A stretch of 64,000 bases of DNA, taken from positions 558,001 to 622,000 of the forward strand of contig NZ_CP139089.1 of NCBI RefSeq assembly GCF_038024855.1. Direction: 5' to 3'. This stretch comes from Methylocella tundrae. GTDB lineage: Bacteria; Pseudomonadota; Alphaproteobacteria; Rhizobiales; Beijerinckiaceae. Made by a program: the position numbers and the translations under genes. A model generated the notes under the pieces. The model did no database searches and was not told the DNA's origin. It was given only the letters and a program-made list of their open reading frames with translations. Below, piece by piece: positions 8,462-17,055 of this stretch. Positions within the stretch are counted from its first letter, which is position 1, and every line of letters begins with the position of its first letter.

Positions 8462-9228
8462 GACGCGGCTCCATCGTGCATCGCCCGCTGCAATGCTTCT
8501 GAGGTCCGCTGGCAGAGCAGGGCAAAGGCCGGACTCGAGCGAAAGTCGTCGCGCGGCGCGTCGTTGGCGATTTCGGCCGTGATGCGGCCGGGTTTTCGCC
8601 CCATGACTGCGATGCGGGTCGAAAGATAGGCGCTTTCATAGATCGAATGCGTGACGAAGACGATCGTCGCGCCGCTCTCCTCCTTGAGACGCAGCAGTTC
8701 ATCGTTCAGCTGGAAACGCGAAATTTCATCGAGCGCGGCGAAGGGCTCGTCCATCAGCAAAAGCAGAGGCCGCAGCACGAGCGCGCGCGCGATGGAGACG
8801 CGCATGCGCATGCCGCCCGACAATTCGCGCGGATAGGCAGTCTTGACATCGGCGAGGCCGACGAGCTCCAAGGCCTCGCTGACCGCCGGCGCGGCCGCCC
8901 GGCGGCTCTGGCCGCGAAGGCGCAGCGGCAAATAGACGTTGTCGAAGACGCTGCCCCAGGGCATCAGGGTCGGGTCCTGGAAGACGAAGCCTACGGCGGC
9001 TGCGACATCCTCAAAGCGCCGGATCAATTGACCGGAGCTTACCGCGTCAAGCCCCGCGATCAGCCGCAAGATCGTCGACTTGCCGCAGCCGGATGGCCCG
9101 AGCAGGGTCAGGAGTTCGCCGCCGCGGATTTCGAGATCGACGCCTTCGAGAGCCGTCACGCCATTGGCGAAGCGTTTGCCGACGCCGCGCAGGGAGACGA
9201 GCGCGCGAGATCCGCTCATCTTCAGCAT
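8458..9228 (-). CDS. ABC transporter ATP-binding protein, NitT/TauT (SsuB/TauB-like) type
   Basis: Cytoplasmic ATPase of the importer. Walker A is GPSGCGKST (near residue 44), the Q-loop is in GFVFQDPTLMPWG, the signature is LSGGMRMRVSIARAL, and Walker B is LLLLMDEPFAALDE, followed by the switch histidine in VFVTHSIYESAYL. All are intact. 256 residues, single domain. It begins 23 bp after the binding-protein stop and overlaps the permease by 4 bp. A second ATG in frame at 9219 is possible as start. Confidence 0.93.
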   Translation of the reverse strand: MLKMSGSRALVSLRGVGKRFANGVTALEGVDLEIRGGELLTLLGPSGCGKSTILRLIAGLDAVSSGQLIRRFEDVAAAVGFVFQDPTLMPWGSVFDNVYLPLRLRGQSRRAAAPAVSEALELVGLADVKTAYPRELSGGMRMRVSIARALVLRPLLLLMDEPFAALDEISRFQLNDELLRLKEESGATIVFVTHSIYESAYLSTRIAVMGRKPGRITAEIANDAPRDDFRSSPAFALLCQRTSEALQRAMHDGAAS

Positions 9229-9250
9229 GGCGAACGCAACCGTGGAGGAC

Positions 9251-10255
9251 TCATGGATGCGGCCTGAGATCGAGCCCCACGCCCTTGTTGACGAATTGCA
9301 ACGTATAGGCCCGGTCGTAGTCGAGATTTTGTTTGAAAAGCCCGGCCGCGACCATTTTTGCGAAGAAACTGTCGATGCGCTGTTTCCTCATCGCGCCGAC
9401 GCCGAGTTTTAGAGCCGCGCCCGAATCGACGATGCCGATCTCCCTCATCCTGGCGACCGAATAGGCGAGAAGGTCCGCGCTGATGTCCGGGTTGTCGCGA
9501 CGGATCAGCGCATTGGCCTTGGCGTTGTCGCCATAGATGTAATGCATCCACCCGATGATCGAGGCGTCGACGAATCGCTGCACGAGGTCAGGGTTTTTCT
9601 CGATCAGATCGCGCCGGGTTTCGATCAGGGTCGAATAGGAATCATAGCCATAGTCGGCGATGAGAAAGACATTCGGCTTGAATCCGCCTTCGCGCTCGAT
9701 CTCAAAAGGTTCTGACGTCGCATAGCCTTGCTGAATCGAGTTCTTGTCACGGATGAAGGGCGCGGCGTTGAACGCATAGGGCTGGACCTTGTCTTCCCTG
9801 AAGCCAGAGGCGGTCTTCAGCCACTGATAGACGGAGACGAACGCGTCCTTGCCGATGAAGGCGGTCGCTTTCGGAAGATCCTCCATGCGGTCGAGGCCGA
9901 CGCCCGGATGCGACATCAAAATGAAGGGATCCTTTTGAAACATCGAGGCGACCGCGACGATGGGGATATTTTCGGAGGCCGCGTCGAAAGTCTGGATCAG
10001 ATTGGCGCCGAGATTGAACTCGATCTTTCCGGCCGCCAGCAGCAGCCTGTTGTTGGTCTGGGGGCCGCCTTGCAGGATCGTGACGTCGAGACCGTATTTC
10101 GCATAGGTGCCGTCGGCGAGCGCCTGATAGAAGCCGCCATGTTCGGCTTCGGCGAGCCAGTTGGTCGCGAAAGTGACCTTATCGAGCGCGGCGGCCGGGA
10201 TCGCGGCCGTCAGCATCGAAGCAAAGCCAAGAAAGAGAGAAAGAATCTGTCTCAA
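9251..10255 (-). CDS. NMT1/THI5-like ABC substrate-binding protein
   Basis: Periplasmic binding protein of the importer. No ATG precedes the signal peptide; a TTG at 10255 gives LRQILSLFLGFASMLTAAIPAAA, an excellent signal sequence, so I take this as start (334 residues). The mature protein opens with VTFATNWLAEAEHGGFYQAL, the NMT1 opening that pyrimidine (thiamine-precursor) binding proteins share with some nitrate/sulfonate binders, and has GGPQTNNRLLLAAGKIEFNL after it. Substrate is uncertain; an aminopyrimidine or another small organic nitrogen compound is my preferred guess given the creatininase-family gene opposite. Confidence 0.85.
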   Translation of the reverse strand: MRQILSLFLGFASMLTAAIPAAALDKVTFATNWLAEAEHGGFYQALADGTYAKYGLDVTILQGGPQTNNRLLLAAGKIEFNLGANLIQTFDAASENIPIVAVASMFQKDPFILMSHPGVGLDRMEDLPKATAFIGKDAFVSVYQWLKTASGFREDKVQPYAFNAAPFIRDKNSIQQGYATSEPFEIEREGGFKPNVFLIADYGYDSYSTLIETRRDLIEKNPDLVQRFVDASIIGWMHYIYGDNAKANALIRRDNPDISADLLAYSVARMREIGIVDSGAALKLGVGAMRKQRIDSFFAKMVAAGLFKQNLDYDRAYTLQFVNKGVGLDLRPHP

Positions 10256-10381
10256 CGGAGGGCTTTCTTGAGCGCTTGGCGTCGCGAGAAGCGCGGCGCG
10301 CTTGCTTATTTGCTTGCGCCTCGAAAATATGCAAGCTCTGGGCCCTGAGCCCGCCGCCGCGCCAAAAGGATCACCAACGCG

Positions 10382-11188
10382 ATGCTGCACACGCGGTTCT
10401 GGTCGGAGATGAGCTGGACCGACTTTGACGAGGCCGATATGGACGACGTCATCGCGGTGCTTCCCCTCGCCGCGATCGAGCAGCATGGCCCGCATCTGCC
10501 GGTCGGCGTCGATTCCTTCATCATGGAAGGCTATATCGCGCAAGTTCTCGCGCGTCTGCCCGCCGAACTGCCGGTTCTTTTTCTGCCCGTTCAGACCTCA
10601 GGCTGCTCCATCGAGCACAGCGATTTTCCAGGCGCCCTCACGCTCTCGGCGACGACCGTCATCAAGGCCTGGACGGAACTCGCCGAATGCGTTTATCGCG
10701 CCGGCTGCCGCAAGCTGGTGCTGCTGAATTCCCACGGCGGCAATGTCTCGATTCTCGACATTATCGCGCATGACCTTCGCGCAAGGCTCGGCATGTTTGT
10801 CGTGATGGCCACCTGGCATCGTTTCGGCGCGCCGGACGGGCTCTTTTCGGACGAAGAAAAACTGCATGGCATTCACGGCGGCGACATCGAAACCTCCCTC
10901 ATGTTGAGCTTTCGTCCAGACCTCGTGCGCTTTGAAGAAGCAGGTGATTTCACCTCCGGCAGCATCGCGATCGAAAGCGATTTCAACTGGCTGCGCGCGG
11001 GCCGGCCGACCGGCTTTGGCTGGATGAGCCAGGACCTTTCCGAATCGGGCGCGATGGGCGACGCCAGCGCCGCCACGGCGCGCAAAGGCGATGCCTATGC
11101 CGATTATGGCGCGACGGCTTTCATCGAGCTTTTGCAGGATATCGAGGGTTTCGACCTGTCGCGGCTGAAGCCGGGACCGAGGGGGTAA
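10382..11188 (+). CDS. Creatininase-family metal-dependent amidohydrolase
   Basis: Creatininase fold, which binds two divalent metals and hydrolyses cyclic or linear amides. Metal ligands are visible: EQHGPHLPVGVD (E33, H35, D44), NSHGGN (H118) and HGGDIETS (H165, E170). The family includes creatininase, the formylaminopyrimidine deformylase ArfB and the mycofactocin peptidase MftE; this protein has no radical-SAM partner nearby, so MftE is unlikely. It diverges from the NMT1-type transporter across 126 bp, which suggests that it processes the imported compound. 268 residues, no signal peptide. Confidence 0.88.
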   Translation: MLHTRFWSEMSWTDFDEADMDDVIAVLPLAAIEQHGPHLPVGVDSFIMEGYIAQVLARLPAELPVLFLPVQTSGCSIEHSDFPGALTLSATTVIKAWTELAECVYRAGCRKLVLLNSHGGNVSILDIIAHDLRARLGMFVVMATWHRFGAPDGLFSDEEKLHGIHGGDIETSLMLSFRPDLVRFEEAGDFTSGSIAIESDFNWLRAGRPTGFGWMSQDLSESGAMGDASAATARKGDAYADYGATAFIELLQDIEGFDLSRLKPGPRG

Positions 11189-11246
11189 TTGGACCCGCTT
11201 CAGCCAGCCCCTGCGGAATTTATTCCAGTAGGATAGAATGTAAATC

Positions 11247-12098
11247 TTACGGTAGGAAGCGACGCAGCCGGGCGACTAAATCAGCTGGCGCGAGGCCAGG
11301 AATGTCGCAACGGCCGAACGGCAGATGGTCATCGAGCACCGGCGCGACCAATGGGCTAGAGGCGAACACAAGCCCGTCATAGGACGTCGTTTCGAACTCG
11401 AAATCGCTTGAGATTTCGATCCGATAATTCAGCGACTTCAATTTATTGGCGACTTCATAGTGCAATTCTTGAGAATGGGTCGAGATGAAAAGGTAATTTA
11501 CCTTGTTCTGCGACAGCGATCTCGAAGCGCCATCAAGCATCTCGACTTCAAAGCCTTGAATGTCGGAATGCAGGATGTCGAGATGGCTCGCGTCGCGGCT
11601 TTCAAGAAAAGCATCCACCTCGAAGTGATCTTTACCAACAAAGGCCTGCCTGAACTCGCCTTGATAATTGTTCAATTTGAAATTCGCCGATCCAACGCGC
11701 AGATTGTCTGCGTCAGGCTCGACCATTGTCACTGCGGCGCCGGGACGCTTCTTCTTCAACCACATTGAATAGTGCGCCCAATAAGCCCCGAGTTCTAGCA
11801 TCGAGGGAAATTGGGGAAGCACCTTCAAACATTCCTGGAAAGCAAATTCCTCGAGGGGTTCGTGAACGCCCCGATTAATGACAAGAATGTCGCTGAAGCC
11901 TTCGTAATAGGCGTCCTTCCCAGAAAATTGAACTCGATTTCCATTATGTAGGCAGACGAGATTATCTTCAACAAAACCGGCTTGCGGAACGCGTTCGATG
12001 AGAAGATTGATCGGATCGGAGACGATTTCCCGAAACCGGCCAAGCAAATCGCTGCTGGATGCTTTGGAAGACGCATTCATTTGCCAATTGGGTTGCAA
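11247..12098 (-). CDS. FkbM-family SAM-dependent methyltransferase
   Basis: Rossmann-type methyltransferase of the FkbM group. Residues show the SAM-binding MLELGAYWAHYSMWLKK, the acidic end of strand 2 in VTMVEPDADNLRVGSANFKL, and the family hallmark LDILHSDIQGFEVEMLDG. Start is uncertain: no ATG with a good ribosome binding site exists. A TTG at 12098 is preceded by GGAGGGG at 8 bases; an ATG at 12080 and a TTG at 12161 are alternatives. By eye the base composition is lower in GC than both neighbours, which suggests acquisition by transfer. FkbM proteins often methylate sugars or lipids, but the substrate cannot be told here. Confidence 0.8.
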   Translation of the reverse strand: MQPNWQMNASSKASSSDLLGRFREIVSDPINLLIERVPQAGFVEDNLVCLHNGNRVQFSGKDAYYEGFSDILVINRGVHEPLEEFAFQECLKVLPQFPSMLELGAYWAHYSMWLKKKRPGAAVTMVEPDADNLRVGSANFKLNNYQGEFRQAFVGKDHFEVDAFLESRDASHLDILHSDIQGFEVEMLDGASRSLSQNKVNYLFISTHSQELHYEVANKLKSLNYRIEISSDFEFETTSYDGLVFASSPLVAPVLDDHLPFGRCDIPGLAPADLVARLRRFLP

Positions 12099-12183
12099 TG
12101 CTCCGCCCCTCCAATCAATGAAATTCGTCGTAACATTTGGGCAATGATTGCTCAACGCCAATCGTCAAGGCCAGGCACGCTTT

Positions 12184-12639
12184 CTAATTGCCATCCGGCG
12201 GCAGCGGCTTCTGGAATCGCAGGGCCTCGCCGCCATCCTCATAATAGTCCTCGATGCGGTCGAAGACGCGATAGCCGTTCTTTTCGTAAAGAGCGATCGC
12301 GGCGGCGTTGTCGATGCGCACTTCGAGCCGCATAAAATCAGCGCCATGGGCCTTAGCGGCGCGTTCGCTGGCGTGCAGCAGGAAGCGGCCGAGGCCGCGG
12401 CCATGCTCGGCCGGATCGAGTGCGATGGAATAGAGCCGGGCCTTCAGCGAACCCTTGCGGAAACCGATAAGGCTATAGCCGCGGATATGGTCGCTCGAAG
12501 CCAGCACTAGCATCAGCGACGTCTTGACGGTCAGAAAATAGCGCAGGCTCCGGCGCGACAGCCGATCGCCATCGAAAACCGCGTTCTCGATCGCCTCGAT
12601 CGTGGGCAGGTCCGCGGGCGTCGCCGGGCGCACCATCAT
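12184..12639 (-). CDS. GNAT-family N-acetyltransferase (RimI-like)
   Basis: Transfers an acetyl group from acetyl-CoA. Motif A with the pyrophosphate loop is seen in LYSIALDPAEHGRGLGRFLL (residues about 69-88), and the C-terminal MRLEVRIDNAAAIALYEKNGYRVF is the classic GNAT motif B that resembles RimI. 151 residues, one domain. The start lies next to MVRPATPADLPTIEAIENAVF. It begins 27 bp after the opgG stop on the same strand and could be cotranscribed. A ribosomal protein or free amino group is a likely acceptor, unproven. Confidence 0.85.
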   Translation of the reverse strand: MMVRPATPADLPTIEAIENAVFDGDRLSRRSLRYFLTVKTSLMLVLASSDHIRGYSLIGFRKGSLKARLYSIALDPAEHGRGLGRFLLHASERAAKAHGADFMRLEVRIDNAAAIALYEKNGYRVFDRIEDYYEDGGEALRFQKPLPPDGN

Positions 12640-12666
12640 CCCGTCGTCTCCAAATCTTGCCGCAGC

Positions 12667-14238
12667 CTATTCGGCTCGCCACGGGTAAGTCCATGTCTCG
12701 GTCAGCGCCCGCGAGCCCGTGCGCAGAAAGGCGCGAAGATCCGTCGACTGACCGGCCTCTAACTGCACGTCGAGCGCCGCCCGGAAACCCTTGGTGTGAG
12801 GATTCGGCACGATGAAAGAGCGCACGATCTTGCCCTGGCTCGTTGAAGGAACGACTTCGACGAGGGACGGGTCCGCTGAATAATAGGGCAGATCGCCGCC
12901 GACGAAATCGATGATGAAGCGGCGCGAGCCAGGCGTCACAGGCTCCGCCGAGCCGAGCGCCGCCGCAGTCGTCTGATAGGTGTTGAGCGCTCGCGCGTTC
13001 GGGGAAAGCCGCGAAAGATTGAGGCTCGCGGTCAGACGGTAGCCGTAGCTGAAGGGCTTGTTCGGCTCTGGAGAGTCTTTCGGCGTGAAGGAGGCGACGA
13101 TATTGTCGTTGGTCTCGTGTTCGGTCGGCAGCTCGACGAGATCGATATGGCCCTCGCCCCAGCTGTCGCGCGGCTCGACGAAATAGCTTGGCCGCAGTTC
13201 ATAGGCGAGATCGAGATCCTGATAATGCTCGAAATCGCGGTCGCGCTGGAGCAGGCCGAAACCTTTGATGTCGTGATCGAAAAAGGATGAGCTCTCGGGC
13301 TTTGCCGGATTGCGCAGCGGACGCCAGATCCATTCGCCGGTGCCGGAGTGAATCAGCAGCCCGTCCGAATCATGCAGTTCAGGACGAAAATCATCGTTGA
13401 AGCGGTGATCATTCTCGCCAAGAAAGAACATCGAGGTCAGCGGAGCGAGGCCGAATTTGACGTTGGCGTTGCGGGGAAACAGGGTGGACGAGACCTCGAT
13501 GGCCGTATCGGCCCCCGGGTAGACGTCGAACCGGAAGGCCCCCGTGGTCGAAGGGCTGTCGAGCAGGCCGTAGATCGTCGCCCGGTCGGCGTTGGGTTCT
13601 GGCGTCTCTATCCAGAATTCGCGGAAGAAGGGGAACTCCTCTTCGTCGGTTCCCGCTCCGATTGCGAGCGCCCGCGCCGACATGCCGTAGCGTTGGCCCC
13701 GGCCGAGAAAACGGAAATAGCTGGCGCCGAGGAAGGCGATCGTCTCGTCGAAAACCTTGGGCGAATTCAGCGGATAATGCAGGCGAAACCCGGCGAAGCC
13801 GAGATTGACCGGCAGTGGCTTCTCGGGCTTGGTGCGGCCATAGTCGAAAAGGCTGGTGGTGAAAGGGATCGGAGTCGGGATCCCGTCCCTGATCGTATTG
13901 ATCGTCACCGGCCGTTTGAACAGATGGCCAAGATGGAAAAGCTGCAGCCGGAACTGGCTGCCGTTGCCGGCGAGAAAGGCCTTGTCCGGCCGGAAGCGGA
14001 TGTCGCGCCAGGCGTCGAAATCGAGCTTGCTCAGTGCTTCCGGCAGCGGCGCGACGGCGGCGTCGAAGGGGGCGGTCGCGAGATCGCGCGCGCGGCGCAG
14101 GACGTCCTCGAAATCGAATTTCGATGGCGGCGGCGCGGCCGGCTGGCCCGGTTGCGCGGTGGCGGATTTCATATGCGTGGTCAATGCGCTCGACGCGACG
14201 AGGCCTTTGACGAGCGTGCGGCGGGTGAGATCGGTCAT
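12667..14238 (-). CDS. opgG: Periplasmic glucan biosynthesis protein OpgG/MdoG
   Basis: Periplasmic protein needed for osmoregulated periplasmic glucans. The ATG at 14238 gives TDLTRRTLVKGLVASSALTT, a twin-arginine-like signal (R6, R7, then TLVKG), suggesting Tat export as for OpgD. The mature part from FDFEDVLRRARDLA through YRFRLQ-like FRLQLFHLGHLFKRPV matches the OpgG domain. Conserved FRFLGRGQRYGMSARALAI and ATIYGLLDSPSTTGAYRF-like segments follow. 523 residues is the usual length. No opgH glucosyltransferase gene is adjacent. OpgG and OpgD cannot be separated confidently; the Tat-like signal favours the OpgD side. Confidence 0.85.
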   Translation of the reverse strand: MTDLTRRTLVKGLVASSALTTHMKSATAQPGQPAAPPPSKFDFEDVLRRARDLATAPFDAAVAPLPEALSKLDFDAWRDIRFRPDKAFLAGNGSQFRLQLFHLGHLFKRPVTINTIRDGIPTPIPFTTSLFDYGRTKPEKPLPVNLGFAGFRLHYPLNSPKVFDETIAFLGASYFRFLGRGQRYGMSARALAIGAGTDEEEFPFFREFWIETPEPNADRATIYGLLDSPSTTGAFRFDVYPGADTAIEVSSTLFPRNANVKFGLAPLTSMFFLGENDHRFNDDFRPELHDSDGLLIHSGTGEWIWRPLRNPAKPESSSFFDHDIKGFGLLQRDRDFEHYQDLDLAYELRPSYFVEPRDSWGEGHIDLVELPTEHETNDNIVASFTPKDSPEPNKPFSYGYRLTASLNLSRLSPNARALNTYQTTAAALGSAEPVTPGSRRFIIDFVGGDLPYYSADPSLVEVVPSTSQGKIVRSFIVPNPHTKGFRAALDVQLEAGQSTDLRAFLRTGSRALTETWTYPWRAE

Positions 14239-14992
14239 GAGCAATCAGGCTTTGAAAGGTCGCGGATCGCGCGGCGGACGATTGATTGGGGGGATTTTAG
14301 TTTTCATGGGGGTAATGGGCTTTTGGCCCCGCAGCAAGGCATATAAGGCATCCGGCACAGCGGATTTCGAATTTGAAAACCGGCAAATAGCGGTTTCCCG
14401 CGGCAGAACCCTATGGATTGCAATTTCGCGGCGGAAATGCGCATTCCTTTCAATCAATTTAGAAAAAAATGCTTGTGTTCCGCGCGAATCTCCCTATTTC
14501 TGCCTTTGCCCATTTTCGCACGTGCCTGTGGTCGTGTGTCGGTTGGCGGGGATCCGGACAAGAGGCCGGTTAACCGCCTGAAAAGGACCGACAGCCGGAG
14601 GCGAACCGGCGAACCCCGCCAAACGGGGGACGCGACTTAAAGCAACGACGGACCGGGCTTTTTCGTCTCTGCCAGCCTCCAAAGCTGGCTTACCGAAGAG
14701 GCTAGTCTATCTTGCCGGGCGTGCGGAGGGGATTTCCCACTCCAAGCGAAGGCCATGAACACTCTGGACGGCGTTTTTGCGCTCGGCCCGTGGTGTGATT
14801 GTCCAACGGCGCAGCATCGGATCGGCGACGCTCCGCGAGGTCTTGCCTCGTGGAAACGGAGTCGGTCGCGAATGGCGGGTCAACTGAACCTTTCGCGTCT
14901 CCAAAGCGCGGACGGATCTTCAGCATCGCCTTTCACCCCGAAGTTTGTTCGTTTCGGTGCGGAATGCCCGCACCCTTCGAAGGGATGCCGCG
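14239..14992 (+). promoter_or_regulatory. Long structured leader of the ornithine decarboxylase gene, candidate speF RNA
   Basis: No credible gene in 750 bases. In alphaproteobacteria, ornithine decarboxylase genes are often preceded by the conserved speF RNA motif, and position and length fit. Visible stems include GCCAGC/GCTGGC (14671-14689), CGAGG/CCTCG (about 14837-14851) and, next to the gene, GGTGCG/CGCACC (14956-14961 with 14969-14974). The last overlaps a second stem CCCT/AGGG (14973-14984) that contains the AAGGGA ribosome binding site; the two cannot both form. I cannot match the Rfam model by eye, so the name is provisional. Confidence 0.5.
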
Positions 14993-16123
14993 ATGACCGA
15001 TCGTATCCTCGAATTTCTCCGCAACCGCCGCGAAGACGGGCCGTGCCTTGTGCTCGACCTCGATGTCGTGCGCGAGAACTATATGTCTTTCGTGCACGCC
15101 CTGCCGGATACGCGCGTCTTTTACGCTGTGAAGGCGAACCCCGATCCGCGCGTGCTCGAGCTGCTTGCGAATCTCGGCTCGTGCTTCGACGCGGCCTCCG
15201 TCGCCGAGATCGAGCAGGCGCTCGCAAGCGGCGCGACGCCGGACCGCATCAGCTACGGCAACACGATCAAGAAAGAACGCGATATTGCGCGCGCTTTTGA
15301 ACTTGGCGTTCGTCTCTTCGCCGTCGATTGCGAAGCCGAAGTCGAGAAGATCGCCCGCGTTGCGCCCGGTTCCAAAGTGTTCTGCCGGCTGCTCTGCGAC
15401 GGCGCCGGCGCCGAATGGCCGCTGTCGCGTAAATTTGGCTGCGACGTCGAACTGGCGCCGCGGGTGCTGGAGCACGCGCATCGCCTCGGCCTTCAGGCCT
15501 ATGGCCTGTCGTTCCATGTCGGATCGCAGCAGCGCAATCCGGGCCAGTGGGATGGCGCGCTGAAGGCCGCCTCCATGATCTTCCGCGATCTCGCTGATCG
15601 CGGCGTCGCGTTGCAGATGGTCAATCTCGGCGGCGGATTTCCGACCAAATATCTGAAGAATGTCCCGGCGGTGAACGCCTATGCGCAGTCGATCATGCAG
15701 TCTCTGCGCACCCATTTTGGCAATCACATTCCAGAGACGATCATCGAGCCGGGTCGCGGCATGGTCGGCAACGCCGGCGTGATCGAGGCGGAGGTTGTGC
15801 TGATCTCGAAGAAGTCCGACGCCGACACGGTGAAGTGGGTCTATCTCGACATCGGCAAGTTCAATGGGCTCGCCGAGACGATGGACGAGATGATCCGTTA
15901 TCCGATCCGCACGCCCTTCGACGGCGATGCGACGGAGCCTTGCGTTCTGGCCGGGCCGAGCTGCGATTCGGTTGACGTTCTCTACGAGAAGGATCCTTAC
16001 GACCTTCCCGTCAGCCTTGAGATCGGAGCGAAAGTTTTGATCGAGGGAACGGGCGCCTATACGACGACCTATTCCACCGTCGGCTTCAACGGCTTTCCGC
16101 CGCTCAAATCCTATGTGATTTGA
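14993..16123 (+). CDS. Ornithine decarboxylase (alanine racemase-fold, type III PLP)
   Basis: Decarboxylates ornithine to putrescine. The PLP lysine is in VFYAVKANPDP (K47), the phosphate-binding glycine run is NLGGGFPTKY, the cofactor-binding EPGRGMVGNAG follows, and the catalytic cysteine from the other subunit is in AGPSCDSVD (C324). The start at 14993 is supported by AAGGGA 9 bases upstream and by MTDRILEFLRNR; an upstream extension to 14945 has no support. 376 residues. Together with homospermidine synthase about 0.9 kb downstream it makes the putrescine-to-homospermidine route. Arginine or lysine may be side substrates. Confidence 0.93.
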   Translation: MTDRILEFLRNRREDGPCLVLDLDVVRENYMSFVHALPDTRVFYAVKANPDPRVLELLANLGSCFDAASVAEIEQALASGATPDRISYGNTIKKERDIARAFELGVRLFAVDCEAEVEKIARVAPGSKVFCRLLCDGAGAEWPLSRKFGCDVELAPRVLEHAHRLGLQAYGLSFHVGSQQRNPGQWDGALKAASMIFRDLADRGVALQMVNLGGGFPTKYLKNVPAVNAYAQSIMQSLRTHFGNHIPETIIEPGRGMVGNAGVIEAEVVLISKKSDADTVKWVYLDIGKFNGLAETMDEMIRYPIRTPFDGDATEPCVLAGPSCDSVDVLYEKDPYDLPVSLEIGAKVLIEGTGAYTTTYSTVGFNGFPPLKSYVI

Positions 16124-16276
16124 ACGGGCTTTAAGCTGCTAGCCTGAAACGGGCGCGAGGAACGCGTTCTCTCCCGCCGCATCCACTTTCTTTGTCCCGT
16201 ACGGCCGGCAGGCGCTTGAAACGCCTGCACGGTGCGAGGGTCGTCGCGCATCCCGGCGCAGCCGGCGGAGGCTCTG

Positions 16277-16864
16277 ATGACCTTGATCCTGAACCATTTC
16301 GTAGCTGAGGCGCCTGTCGTTATCGGACGCGTCAGCGAACCTCAGATCTATATCGCCGACGAAGCCGGCGCCGATTTTTTTGCGCGGGAGGCGTTGCTTG
16401 ACGTAGCTTTCGGCCCGGCGCGATTCGAAAAAACCGCCGAGCGGCTGCGTGAAGGTCGGGCGCCCGCCGACGGGCTGGCGCTGGTCATGAAGGACGCCGA
16501 CGCGCTGATCGGGACGCTGCGTCTGTGGCATGTCGACGCCGGCGGCGTCGACGCCCTGCTGCTGGGGCCGCTCGCGATCGCGGCATCGCATCGCTCACGC
16601 GGATTCGGCCGCAGGCTGATGGCTGAAGCGCTGTTTCGCGCTTTCGTTTCGGGACATAGCGCGGTGCTGCTGGTTGGAGACGCGCCCTATTACGAAGCGT
16701 TCGGATTTTCGCGCCGCCACACGCAAAACCTCATCCTGCCGGGGCCGGTCGATGAGGCTCGGTTCCTCGGCCTCGAACTCGTCGCGGGCGCGTTGCGGCG
16801 CGCGAAAGGTCTCGTCACGCCGACGGGTCCTGCCGCCGGCGTGGGTCTGCGCGAGGCCGCCTGA
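16277..16864 (+). CDS. GNAT-family N-acetyltransferase (YhbS-like)
   Basis: The start at 16277 (MTLILNHFVAEAPVVIG) has a GGAGG ribosome binding site about 5 bases upstream. Residues about 108-130 hold the acetyl-CoA loop LLLGPLAIAASHRSRGFGRRLM, and VLLVGDAPYYEAFGFSRR resembles the YhbS motif. 195 residues. It lies between ornithine decarboxylase and homospermidine synthase on the same strand, so a role in polyamine acetylation is conceivable, but this is inference from position only. Confidence 0.8.
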   Translation: MTLILNHFVAEAPVVIGRVSEPQIYIADEAGADFFAREALLDVAFGPARFEKTAERLREGRAPADGLALVMKDADALIGTLRLWHVDAGGVDALLLGPLAIAASHRSRGFGRRLMAEALFRAFVSGHSAVLLVGDAPYYEAFGFSRRHTQNLILPGPVDEARFLGLELVAGALRRAKGLVTPTGPAAGVGLREAA

Positions 16865-17055
16865 TCGGATTCCTGGTCATGAGGGCGACACGGGAGTGTG
16901 CTTTCATCTTCAGTCGGCTTCCGGCTGCGATGAGCGGCTGTAACTTGGTCCCCGGTCTCGGCGCCGTGAGTCCTTATCCTTGACTTGGCTGTCCGCGTTG
17001 CATAGTCGCGAGGAGAGGCGCGTTTGCATCCTCAACTCTATCTGGAGATAAATGA

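Noticed and set aside
10382..11188. Creatininase-family gene as mycofactocin MftE
   Set aside because: No radical SAM MftC, MftB or precursor peptide nearby; the neighbours are a transporter and a kinase.
13348..14346. Long plus-strand frame opposite opgG
   Set aside because: Shadow of the OpgG gene; charge-rich, no motif, no ribosome binding site.
14755..15300. Plus-strand frame across the ornithine decarboxylase leader as a leader peptide gene
   Set aside because: The frame starts without a ribosome binding site and runs far into the real gene in another frame; a shorter leader peptide cannot be excluded but is not supported.
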